Source: Leifsonia sp. TF02-11
Lineage (GTDB): Bacteria > Actinomycetota > Actinomycetes > Actinomycetales > Microbacteriaceae
Direction of reading: 5' to 3'
Assembly (NCBI RefSeq): GCF_017565305.1
Contig: NZ_JAGEKP010000030.1
Location: 1-55,754 of the forward strand
Length of the DNA: 55,754 bases
Shown: piece after piece, positions 33,772 through 41,030 of the stretch
Numbering within the stretch: position 1 is the first letter of the stretch
Layout of the letters: each line of letters starts with the position of its first letter
Position numbers and translations under genes: made by a program
Notes under the pieces: generated by a model
Seen by the model: only the letters and a program-made list of their open reading frames with translations
Databases searched by the model: none
What the model was told of the DNA's origin: nothing

Positions 33772-36084
33772 ATGACTACTGACAACCTCCCCACCGTCTC
33801 CGAGCGTGTACGCGAACTGCACGCCAGGATGACGCTCGACGAGAAGCTGGCGCAGATCGTCGGCTACTGGGTCGACAAGGGCGACGACAACGTCGCGCCG
33901 CTCGACGGCGAGATGACCACCGGCCAGAGCTACGAGGACGCGACCGCGCAGGGCATCGGCCACCTCACCCGCGTCTACGGCACCCGTCCTGTCGACCCGG
34001 TGGAGCGCGCGAGCTGGCTGTGGTCGGAGCAGCGCAGGCTGCGCGAGCAGACCCGGCTCGGCATCCCGGCGCTGGTGCACGAGGAGTGCCTGACCGGGCT
34101 GGCGGCGTGGAAGGCCGCGACGTTCCCGACACCGCTCGCCTGGGGCGCCGCGTTCGACCCCGAGCTGGTGGAGGAGATGGGCGCCGCGATCGGCGCGTCG
34201 ATGCGCGAGCTCGGCATCCACCAGGGCCTCGCGCCGGTGCTCGACGTGATCCGCGACCCGCGCTGGGGCCGGGTGGACGAGTGCATCGCCGAGGATCCGT
34301 ACGTGGTCGGGACGATCGGCACCGCCTACGTGCGCGGCCTGCAGTCGTCCGGGGTGCACGCGACGCTGAAGCACTTCGTCGGCTACTCGGCGTCGCAGGC
34401 CGGCCGCAACCACGCTCCGGTGCACGCCGGCACGCGGGAGGTGCGGGATGTGCTGCTGCCTCCGTTCGAGATGGCGATCCGCGACGGCGGCGTCCGCTCG
34501 GTGATGAACTCCTACGCCGAGATCGACGGGGTGCCCGTCGCCGCGAACCCCGAGTACCTCACCGGTGTCCTCCGCGACGAGTGGGGCTTCGACGGGACGG
34601 TCGTCGCCGACTACTTCGCCGTCGCCTTCCTGCACACCATGCACCGCATCGCCGCCGACCGCGGCGAGGCGGCCGAGCTGGCCCTGACCGCTGGCATCGA
34701 CGTCGAGCTGCCCACCGGGGACGCCTACCTGGCGCCGCTGGCGGCGCGGATCCGCGCGGGTCTCGCCGACGAGGCGCTGGTCGACAGGGCCGTCCTGCGG
34801 CTGCTCGCCCAGAAGGAGGAGCTGGGCCTGCTCGACGAGACGTTCGACACGCCTCCCGCCTCGGTGGACCTGGACTCCCCCGCCCACCGCGAGCTCGCGC
34901 TGCGGCTGGCCGAGGAGTCGCTCGTGCTGCTGACGAACGACGGCACACTGCCGCTCGAGGGCGACCGGGCCGCCGCGCGCATCGCCGTCGTCGGCCCGAA
35001 CGCCGACGCCGCAGAGGCGCTGATGGGCTGCTACTCGTTCGCCAACCACGTGCTCGCGCACCACCCGGAGGTTCCGCTCGGGTTCGAGCTGCCCTCGGTG
35101 CTGGACGCGCTGCGCGAGGAGTTCCCCGCCGCGCAGCTGGTGCACGCCCGCGGCTGCGATGTGGAGGGCGACGACCGCTCCGGCATCGTCACGGCGGTGA
35201 GCGCGGCGGCCGACGCCGACGTCGCCGTCGTCGTGGTGGGCGACCGCGCCGGCCTCTTCGGCCGCGGCACGGTCGGCGAGGGCAACGACGTCGAGAGCCT
35301 GGAGCTGCCCGGCGTGCAGCGCGAGCTGGTGGAGGCGGTCGTCCGCACCGGAACGCCGACGGTCGTGATCGTGCTCTCCGGCCGCCCCTACGCGATCGAC
35401 TGGGCCGTGGAGGGGCCGGACGCCCCCGCGGCCGTGCTGCAGGCGTTCTTCCCCGGCGAGGAGGGCGGCCGCGCGATCGCCGCCGTGCTCTCCGGACGCG
35501 TCTCCCCCTCCGGGCACCTCCCGGTGTCGCTGCCGCGTTCGGCCGGTGCCGAGCCGTTCTCGTACCTGCACCCGCTGCTCGGCGGCCCGTCGGACGTGAC
35601 GAGCGCCGACAGCACCCCCGTGCTCCCGTTCGGGCACGGGCTGGGCTACACGACGTTCGAGCGCAGCGGGCTGGAGGCCGACGCGGCGGTCGCCGCCGGC
35701 GGCGAGTTCGAGGCGCGCGTGACGGTCCGCAACACCGGCGAGCGCGCGGGGACCGACCTGGTGCAGCTGTATGCACGCGACGTGTTCGCGAGCATCACAC
35801 GTCCGGTCGCCCAGCTGCTCGGCTACGCCCGCGTGAGCCTGGAGCCCGGCGAGGAGGCGGTCGTCGCCCTCCGGGTGCCGACCGCGCGACTGGCGTTCAC
35901 CGGCCGCGACGGCGAGCGCATCGTCGAGCCGGGCGACGTCGAGCTGTGGGTCGGCCCGTCGTGCGCCGAGCGCGAGACGGCGACGACGATCGAGGTCACC
36001 GGCCCGGTGCACGTGGTCACGCCGGCCGACGGCCGCCTCGTCGCCGTGGCGGTCTCCGCCCCCGCTCCCGCGCCGCTCGCCTGA
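33772..36084 (+). CDS. Glycoside hydrolase family 3 (beta-glucosidase/beta-xylosidase)
   Basis: A 770-residue GH3 enzyme without a signal peptide, so cytosolic, hydrolysing imported oligosaccharides. The TIM-barrel domain has IPALVHEECLTG, DVIRDPRWGRVDECIAEDPYVVG and ATLKHFVGYSASQAGRNHAPVHAG; the nucleophile is Asp280 in GTVVADYFAVAF. The (alpha/beta)6 domain follows (LVLLTNDGTLPLEG, DVAVVVVGDRAGLFGRGTVGEGND), then a PA14-free fibronectin-3-like C-terminal domain (VTVRNTGERAGTDLVQLYARD). It follows the permeases by 43 nt and is surely in the LacI regulon. Specificity (gluco or xylo) is not decided by sequence alone. Confidence 0.92.
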   Translation: MTTDNLPTVSERVRELHARMTLDEKLAQIVGYWVDKGDDNVAPLDGEMTTGQSYEDATAQGIGHLTRVYGTRPVDPVERASWLWSEQRRLREQTRLGIPALVHEECLTGLAAWKAATFPTPLAWGAAFDPELVEEMGAAIGASMRELGIHQGLAPVLDVIRDPRWGRVDECIAEDPYVVGTIGTAYVRGLQSSGVHATLKHFVGYSASQAGRNHAPVHAGTREVRDVLLPPFEMAIRDGGVRSVMNSYAEIDGVPVAANPEYLTGVLRDEWGFDGTVVADYFAVAFLHTMHRIAADRGEAAELALTAGIDVELPTGDAYLAPLAARIRAGLADEALVDRAVLRLLAQKEELGLLDETFDTPPASVDLDSPAHRELALRLAEESLVLLTNDGTLPLEGDRAAARIAVVGPNADAAEALMGCYSFANHVLAHHPEVPLGFELPSVLDALREEFPAAQLVHARGCDVEGDDRSGIVTAVSAAADADVAVVVVGDRAGLFGRGTVGEGNDVESLELPGVQRELVEAVVRTGTPTVVIVLSGRPYAIDWAVEGPDAPAAVLQAFFPGEEGGRAIAAVLSGRVSPSGHLPVSLPRSAGAEPFSYLHPLLGGPSDVTSADSTPVLPFGHGLGYTTFERSGLEADAAVAAGGEFEARVTVRNTGERAGTDLVQLYARDVFASITRPVAQLLGYARVSLEPGEEAVVALRVPTARLAFTGRDGERIVEPGDVELWVGPSCAERETATTIEVTGPVHVVTPADGRLVAVAVSAPAPAPLA

Positions 36085-36152
36085 CCTGCTCTCCCTCCCG
36101 CCCACTCCCGTCCCCCGCCCCCGCCCCCGCCCCCGCTCCCACCGCTCTCGCT

Positions 36153-36254
36153 CGAGGGGCACGTCGTTGTCTTGCCGAGGGGCACGTCGTTGTCATGCCG
36201 AGGGGCACGTCGTTGTCCCTTTCGCGGCTCGAAGGGGACAACGACGTGCCCTTC
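36153..36254. repeat. Tandem and inverted GAGGGGCACGTCGTTGTC repeats
   Basis: Three direct copies of CGAGGGGCACGTCGTTGTC start at 36153, 36176 and 36199, an exact 23-bp period, followed by an inverted copy at about 36237-36254, so the third copy and the inverted one form a long hairpin. Upstream, 36085-36150 is a C-rich pyrimidine tract. It lies between the GH3 stop and the dehydrogenase gene and may end the operon. Confidence 0.8.
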
Positions 36255-36334
36255 GGCAGCTGCTTCTTCCGCGCGGCGGGAGGGCGCGGGTAGGGTGCGG
36301 GTGTGGGCGGGAGCGCCAGGGAAGGAAGCACACG

Positions 36335-37081
36335 ATGGCGGATCTCTCGGGGCGCAGGGCGCTCATCACCGGCGGGGCCAGCGGCATCGGGCTCGCGTGC
36401 GCCGAGGCGTTCGCCGCCGCGGGCGCGCACGTCACGATCGCCGACCTGAACGGGGAGGCGGCGCGTTCGGTCGCCGACCGGCTGGGCGGCGAGGCGTGGG
36501 AGGTCGACCTCTCGCAGACCGCTCCGCTCGGCGACCTGAGGCTCGACACCGACATCCTCGTCAACAACGCCGGCCTCCAGCACGTGCGTGCGATCCCCGA
36601 GTTCGAGCCGGAGAGCTTCGCACTCCTCCTGCGGATCATGCTGGAGGCGCCCTTCCTCCTCATCCGTGCCGCGCTTCCCGGGATGTACGAGCGGGGCTTC
36701 GGGCGCATCATCAACGTGTCGAGCGTGCACGGTCTGCGTGCGTCCGAGTTCAAGTCGGCGTACGTCGCCGCCAAGCACGGCCTGGAGGGCCTGTCGAAGG
36801 TGACGGCGCTGGAGGGCGCAGCGCACGGCGTCACCTCCAACTGCATCGAGCCGAGCTACGTGCGCACACCCCTGGTCGAGAAGCAGATCGCCGACCAGGC
36901 GCGACTGCACGGCATCCCCGAAGACGAGGTGGTCGAGAAGATCATGCTCACCGAGCCGGCGATCAAGAGCCTGGTCGAACCGGAGGAGGTCGCCGGTCTC
37001 GCCCTCTGGCTGGCCGGGGAGGGGTCGCGCATGGTCACCGGTGCGAGCTATACGATCGACGGCGGCTGGAGCGCACGATGA
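36335..37081 (+). CDS. 3-hydroxybutyrate dehydrogenase (SDR family)
   Basis: Short-chain dehydrogenase of 248 residues converting 3-hydroxybutyrate and NAD+ to acetoacetate. Cofactor motif TGGASGIG, NNAG motif, catalytic Ser in NVSSVHGLRAS with Tyr and Lys in SAYVAAKHG. LQHVRAIPEFEPESF, GVTSNCIEPSYVRTPLVEKQIADQA and IPEDEVVEKIML are typical of 3-hydroxybutyrate dehydrogenases. ATG 36335 follows GGAAGGAAG. Its stop overlaps the next start (ATGA), coupling it to an alpha/beta hydrolase that may release hydroxybutyrate from an ester. Confidence 0.85.
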   Translation: MADLSGRRALITGGASGIGLACAEAFAAAGAHVTIADLNGEAARSVADRLGGEAWEVDLSQTAPLGDLRLDTDILVNNAGLQHVRAIPEFEPESFALLLRIMLEAPFLLIRAALPGMYERGFGRIINVSSVHGLRASEFKSAYVAAKHGLEGLSKVTALEGAAHGVTSNCIEPSYVRTPLVEKQIADQARLHGIPEDEVVEKIMLTEPAIKSLVEPEEVAGLALWLAGEGSRMVTGASYTIDGGWSAR

Positions 37082-37959
37082 CCGGCCCCGCACCGTTCCG
37101 CGTCGCGGTCGACGGCGGCGAGCTCGCCGGCGGCCAGTGGCACGCCGACGCGGCCGGGCTGCCGCTGGTCGGCATCCACGGCATCACCGCCAACCACCTC
37201 TCCTGGGCGGTCGTCGCCGACGCGCTGCCCGGTGTGCGACTCGTCGCCCCCGATCTGCGCGGCCGCGGCCGCAGCGCCGACCTGCCCGGACCGTACGGCA
37301 TGGCCGGTCATGCCGACGACGTCGCGCGCATGATGGACGCGCTCGGGATCGACCGCGCCGTCGTCGCGGGCCACTCGATGGGCGGGTTCGTCGCCGTCTG
37401 GCTCGCCGCGCGGCACCCCGACCGGGTGGAGCGGCTCGTGCTCATCGACGGCGGCCTCCCGATTTCGCGCACCGCCGACCTCGGCCCGGCGCGCGACCGG
37501 CTGCGGATGACCTTCGCGAGCGCGGAGGACTACCTCGCGTTCTGGCGCCGGCATCCCGCGCTCGGCCCGTGGTGGAACGACGACGTCGAACGGTACGCGC
37601 TCTACGACCTCGTCGGCACAGCACCCGAGCTGCGGTCGAGCGTCTCCGAGGAGGCGATGTCGGTCAACGCGCTCGAGATGGACGGTAGCGGCGGCTACGC
37701 GGAGGCGCTCGGCGGGCTGACCCTCCCGATCGCGTTCGTGCGGGTTCCGCGCGGGCTCCTCGACGCCGACCCGCTCTACCTTCCGGAGGAGGTCGCCGAG
37801 TGGCGTGCGCGGCTGCCGTGGTTCGAGGCCTACGAGGCCGACGACGTCAACCACTACACGATCGTGATGACGCCAGCCGGAGTCCGTCAGCTCTCGCCGC
37901 ACCTCCCCGGCGCGTACCCGGCGCACCCGCCCCGCCACGGGGCGCCGCACCAGCCCTGA
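37078..37959 (+). CDS. Alpha/beta hydrolase
   Basis: A 293-residue alpha/beta hydrolase. Oxyanion-hole strand LPLVGIHGITANHLSW, RGRGRSADLPGPYG, nucleophile elbow GHSMGG with Ser, Asp region LVLIDGG, and the probable catalytic His in DDVNHYTIVM. Usual length of esterase/lactonase-type members. Translationally coupled to the 3-hydroxybutyrate dehydrogenase, which suggests hydrolysis of a hydroxyacid ester, oligomer or lactone. The Pro/His-rich last ~20 residues look disordered. Confidence 0.82.
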   Translation: MTGPAPFRVAVDGGELAGGQWHADAAGLPLVGIHGITANHLSWAVVADALPGVRLVAPDLRGRGRSADLPGPYGMAGHADDVARMMDALGIDRAVVAGHSMGGFVAVWLAARHPDRVERLVLIDGGLPISRTADLGPARDRLRMTFASAEDYLAFWRRHPALGPWWNDDVERYALYDLVGTAPELRSSVSEEAMSVNALEMDGSGGYAEALGGLTLPIAFVRVPRGLLDADPLYLPEEVAEWRARLPWFEAYEADDVNHYTIVMTPAGVRQLSPHLPGAYPAHPPRHGAPHQP

Positions 37960-38035
37960 ACAGCAACGCCGCACGATCCCATCCCTCCTCGCTCCACCCG
38001 CTCCGCCCGCTCCACCCGAACCGAAGGAGACCGCA

Positions 38036-39091
38036 GTGACCGGAACCCTGCTCCCGGGCATCGTCGCCCGCCGCATCCCGACCTCCCGCTACACCGCGAA
38101 CGTTCTGAAGCGCGCGGCCGACCCCGACGACGCGGGCACGACCATCGTGTTCGTCCACGGCAACGTGTCGTCGTCGCTGTTCTGGCAGCCGCTGATGCTG
38201 TCGCTCCCGGAGGGCACCAGAGCGCTCGCCGTCGACCTCCGCGGCTTCGGCGACAGCGAGACCCTGCCGGTCGACGCGACCCGCGGCGTCCGCGACTTCT
38301 CCGACGATGTGGCCGCCGTGCTCGATGAGCTCGGAACCGGCGCCGTGCACCTGGTGGGCTGGAGCATGGGCGGCGGGGTGGTCATGCAGCTGCTGCTCGA
38401 CCGCCCCGACCTGGTGCGCAGCCTCACCCTGGTGTCCACGGTCTCCCCGTACGGGTTCGGCGGCACCGCGGCCGACGGCACCCTCCTCAACGCGGACGCC
38501 TCCGGCACCGGTGGCGGCGGGGCGAACCCGGACTTCGTCGCGCGGCTCGCGGCGGGCGACACCGGCGAGGACTCACCCACGTCGCCTCGTGCCGTCTACC
38601 GTTCGGCGTACGTCGCGCCCGGCTTCACGACCGAGTACGAAGACATCTGGGTGGAGTCGATGCTGTCCACCGCCACGGGCGAGGACAACTACCCCGGCGA
38701 CGCGACGACGACCGACGAGTGGCCGGGATTCGCTCCGGGGACGCGCGGCGTGCTCAACACGATGGCCCCGACCTACTTCGACACCACAGGGATCGTGGAC
38801 GCCGCCGTCAAGCCGCCCATCCTCTGGATCCACGGGGCGGTCGACGCCATCGTCAACGACGCGTCGTTCTTCGACCTCAACCAGCTCGGCGCGGCCGGCA
38901 TCATCCCCGGCTGGCCCGGCGAGGAGGTCGCGCCCCCGCAGCCGATGCTCGTGCAGATCCGCTCGGTGCTGGAGCGGTACGCGGCGGCCGGTGGCGACAC
39001 CCGGGAGGTCGTCTTCGAGGACTGCGGCCACTCCCCGCACATCGAGCGGCCGGAGGAGTTCCTGGCCGAGCTCACGGCGTGGGTGGGGTGA
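38036..39091 (+). CDS. Alpha/beta hydrolase, second
   Basis: A 351-residue alpha/beta hydrolase: TIVFVHGNVSSSLFWQP with the HGN oxyanion region, AVDLRGFGDSETLPVDATRG, nucleophile elbow GWSMGGG, Asp in ILWIHGAVDAIVND, and terminal catalytic His in EDCGHSPHIERPEEFL. GTG 38036 follows GAAGGAGA. It lies 76 nt after the first hydrolase and is probably in the same unit. Not similar enough to the first hydrolase to be a recent duplicate. Its 3' end overlaps the convergent GNAT remnant by 20 bp. Confidence 0.82.
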   Translation: MTGTLLPGIVARRIPTSRYTANVLKRAADPDDAGTTIVFVHGNVSSSLFWQPLMLSLPEGTRALAVDLRGFGDSETLPVDATRGVRDFSDDVAAVLDELGTGAVHLVGWSMGGGVVMQLLLDRPDLVRSLTLVSTVSPYGFGGTAADGTLLNADASGTGGGGANPDFVARLAAGDTGEDSPTSPRAVYRSAYVAPGFTTEYEDIWVESMLSTATGEDNYPGDATTTDEWPGFAPGTRGVLNTMAPTYFDTTGIVDAAVKPPILWIHGAVDAIVNDASFFDLNQLGAAGIIPGWPGEEVAPPQPMLVQIRSVLERYAAAGGDTREVVFEDCGHSPHIERPEEFLAELTAWVG

Positions 39092-39332
39092 GGCTCGCCG
39101 CCGTCTTCAGGGCGTCCGCGATCGTCAGATACAGGACGCGCTCGGAGCCGTCGGGGAACCGGCGGAAGCCGAACCGCTCGTAGAAGGGGACGATGTCGTC
39201 GTCCTTCGCGTTCACGATGAGTGCGCGCATTCCCAGAGCGCGCTTGCCGAGAGCCTCGGACGCCTGGATCGCTCGGAGCACAGCGTCCTGGAGCAGGGAG
39301 CCCCCGAGCCCCGCGCCCGCATCATCGATCAC
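39072..39332 (-). pseudogene. N-terminally truncated GNAT acetyltransferase (TacT-like remnant)
   Basis: Only the C-terminal part of a GNAT fold is present: from motif A (AGAGLGGSLLQDAVLRAIQASE) through ALIVNAKDDDIVPFYERFGF and RVLYLTIADALK. This half closely follows TacT-type tRNA-targeting acetyltransferase toxins (LxxDAVLR, A(K/L)xxxxxFYxxxGF), whose full length is ~160 residues; the first strands are missing. A GTG at 39332 overlaps the TetR stop (GTGA), so an 86-residue product could still be made. No DUF1778 antitoxin is adjacent. Most likely a decaying gene captured downstream of tetR. Confidence 0.6.
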
Positions 39333-39940
39333 CCCGCCAGGAGCACCCCGCGCCCGAGCCCCAGCATTCCCTCGAGCGCGTGGGCGAGCAGCGGTCCGCG
39401 CTCGGCGGCGCCTCCCCAGCGCACGAGGGCCTGGGCGTTGAGGCCGTCGATCATGCCCAGCAGCTGCCAGGCCGCCGCTCGCGGGTCCTCTGTGCGGAAG
39501 TCGCCCGACGCGACCCCGCTCTCGATGACGTCTTCGATGACGTCGCTCCAGGCGTCCATCTGGTCGCGCACCGCCGCCCCCAGTTCGGCGTTGCGGCGGC
39601 CCAGCGCGTACGCCTCCACCCAGATCACCGTGACGTCGTCGCGCGACCCGTCGAGGAGGGTGCTCACCAGACCCGCGAGCCGGGCGACGGGATCCCGCTC
39701 TGCGGCGAGCAGTGCTCGCAGCTCGTCGAGCTCTGCGGCCACAACGCTGACGAACGTCTCGGCTACCAGCCCGTCCATCGACTCGTGGTAGTGGGCGACC
39801 AGGGCGGGGGTCACGCCGGCCCGCGCCGCGACCGCGCGCAGCGTCACCGCCGCGAGCCCCTCGTCGAGGGCGACCGCGCGGGCGGCGGCGGCCAGTTCGG
39901 CGCGGCGCTCGGCGGGCGGTTTTCGGGTGGCTCTTGACAT
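39329..39940 (-). CDS. TetR-family transcriptional regulator
   Basis: A 203-residue TetR protein: helix-turn-helix VTLRAVAARAGVTPALVAHYHESMDGLV near residues 31-58, then a helical effector domain ending MIDGLNAQALVRWG. Divergent from the agmatine deiminase and amidase genes, with a perfect 8+4+8 palindrome in the 58-nt gap. A TATACT box lies 9 nt before the ATG on the minus strand. It probably represses the divergent pair and itself, responding to agmatine, putrescine or a related amide. Confidence 0.87.
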   Translation of the reverse strand: MSRATRKPPAERRAELAAAARAVALDEGLAAVTLRAVAARAGVTPALVAHYHESMDGLVAETFVSVVAAELDELRALLAAERDPVARLAGLVSTLLDGSRDDVTVIWVEAYALGRRNAELGAAVRDQMDAWSDVIEDVIESGVASGDFRTEDPRAAAWQLLGMIDGLNAQALVRWGGAAERGPLLAHALEGMLGLGRGVLLAG

Positions 39941-39961
39941 CGTGGGTCCAGTATAGGTATT

Positions 39962-39981
39962 TATTGATCATCCGATCAATA
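39962..39981. promoter_or_regulatory. TetR operator palindrome between tetR and the agmatine deiminase gene
   Basis: TATTGATC-ATCC-GATCAATA: perfect 8-bp arms and a 4-nt centre, 17 bp before ATG 39999. Low GC relative to surroundings, as is usual for a promoter-operator. Confidence 0.7.
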
Positions 39982-39998
39982 GAGCCCGGAGGTTCACG

Positions 39999-41030
39999 AT
40001 GACCTGGCGAATGCCCGCAGAGACCGCACCGCACGAGCGCACCTGGATGGCCTTCCCGCGCGCCGGGATCACCCTCGGCGACGACGCGGCCTCGGCCGAG
40101 GAGGCCTACGCCGCCTGGACCGCCGTCGCGCACGCGGTCGCGGAGTTCGAGCCGGTGACGATGGTGGTCGACCCGACGGAACGCGAGCGCGCGGCCCGCA
40201 TGCTGGGCTCGCACGTCGAGCAGGTGGAGGCGCCGCTCGACGAGTTCTGGATGCGCGACTTCGGCCCGACCTTCGTGGTCGACGACGAGCGCCCCGGCGT
40301 CCTCGGCGCTGTCGACTGGACCTTCAACGGCTGGGGCGACCCGGCCTGGTCGGAGTGGCGCAAGTCGGCGGAGATCGCCCGCTTCGTCGCCGAGCGCACC
40401 GGCGCGGAGCTGGTCAGCTCGGTGCTCGTGAACGAGGGCGGCGGCATCCACGTCGACGGCGACGGCACCGTGCTGCTCACCGAGACGGTCCAGCTCGACC
40501 CCCGCCGCAACCCGTACGCCGACCGGGCGCGGGTGGAGGCCGAGCTCGCCCGCACCATCGGAGCCACCCACGCGGTCTGGTTCCCCCGCGGGCTGACGCG
40601 CGACTACGACGACTTCGGCACCAACGGCCACGTCGACATCGTGGCCACCATCCCGTCGCCCGGCCGCCTGCTGCTGCACACGCAGCGCAACCCCGAGCAC
40701 CCCGACTACGAGGTCTCGCGCGAGCTGCGGGCGTTCCTCTCCGGCACGACCGATGCCGCCGGCCGTTCGTGGGACATCATCGAGCTGCCCGCGCCGGCGA
40801 CCGTGCGCGACGAGGAGGGCTTCGTCGACTGGAGCTATGTGAACCACCTCGTCGTCAACGACGGCGTGATCGCGTGCGGCTTCGGCGACGAGCGCGCCGA
40901 CGCCGAGGCGACGGAGATCCTGGAGGCCGCCTATCCCGGCCGCCGGGTGAGCATGTTCGACTCGCGGCCGATCTTCGCCCGCGGCGGCGGCATCCACTGC
41001 ATCACGCAGCAGCAGCCGACGGTCGCCTGA
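39999..41030 (+). CDS. aguA: Agmatine deiminase family protein
   Basis: Peptidylarginine/agmatine deiminase fold, 343 residues, converting agmatine to N-carbamoylputrescine and ammonia. Begins WRMPAETAPHERTWMAFP; EFWMRDFGPTFVV and the guanidine-binding VNEGGGIHVDGDGTVLLTE match the family; TNGHVDIVA supplies the catalytic His; nucleophile Cys334 lies in ARGGGIHCITQQQP. CGGAGG precedes ATG 39999. Its stop overlaps the amidase start (TGATG). The TetR palindrome upstream suggests substrate induction. A few family members act on other guanidino compounds. Confidence 0.88.
   Translation: MTWRMPAETAPHERTWMAFPRAGITLGDDAASAEEAYAAWTAVAHAVAEFEPVTMVVDPTERERAARMLGSHVEQVEAPLDEFWMRDFGPTFVVDDERPGVLGAVDWTFNGWGDPAWSEWRKSAEIARFVAERTGAELVSSVLVNEGGGIHVDGDGTVLLTETVQLDPRRNPYADRARVEAELARTIGATHAVWFPRGLTRDYDDFGTNGHVDIVATIPSPGRLLLHTQRNPEHPDYEVSRELRAFLSGTTDAAGRSWDIIELPAPATVRDEEGFVDWSYVNHLVVNDGVIACGFGDERADAEATEILEAAYPGRRVSMFDSRPIFARGGGIHCITQQQPTVA

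Noticed and set aside
36085-36150. C-rich pyrimidine tract as an intercalated-motif or origin-like element
   Set aside because: Low-complexity CCCCCG runs are common after stop codons in high-GC genomes; no DnaA boxes or AT-rich unwinding stretch accompany it.
39333-40997. Long minus-strand frame joined to the GNAT remnant
   Set aside because: It runs opposite to the agmatine deiminase and out of frame through TetR; only the last ~86 residues resemble a protein family.
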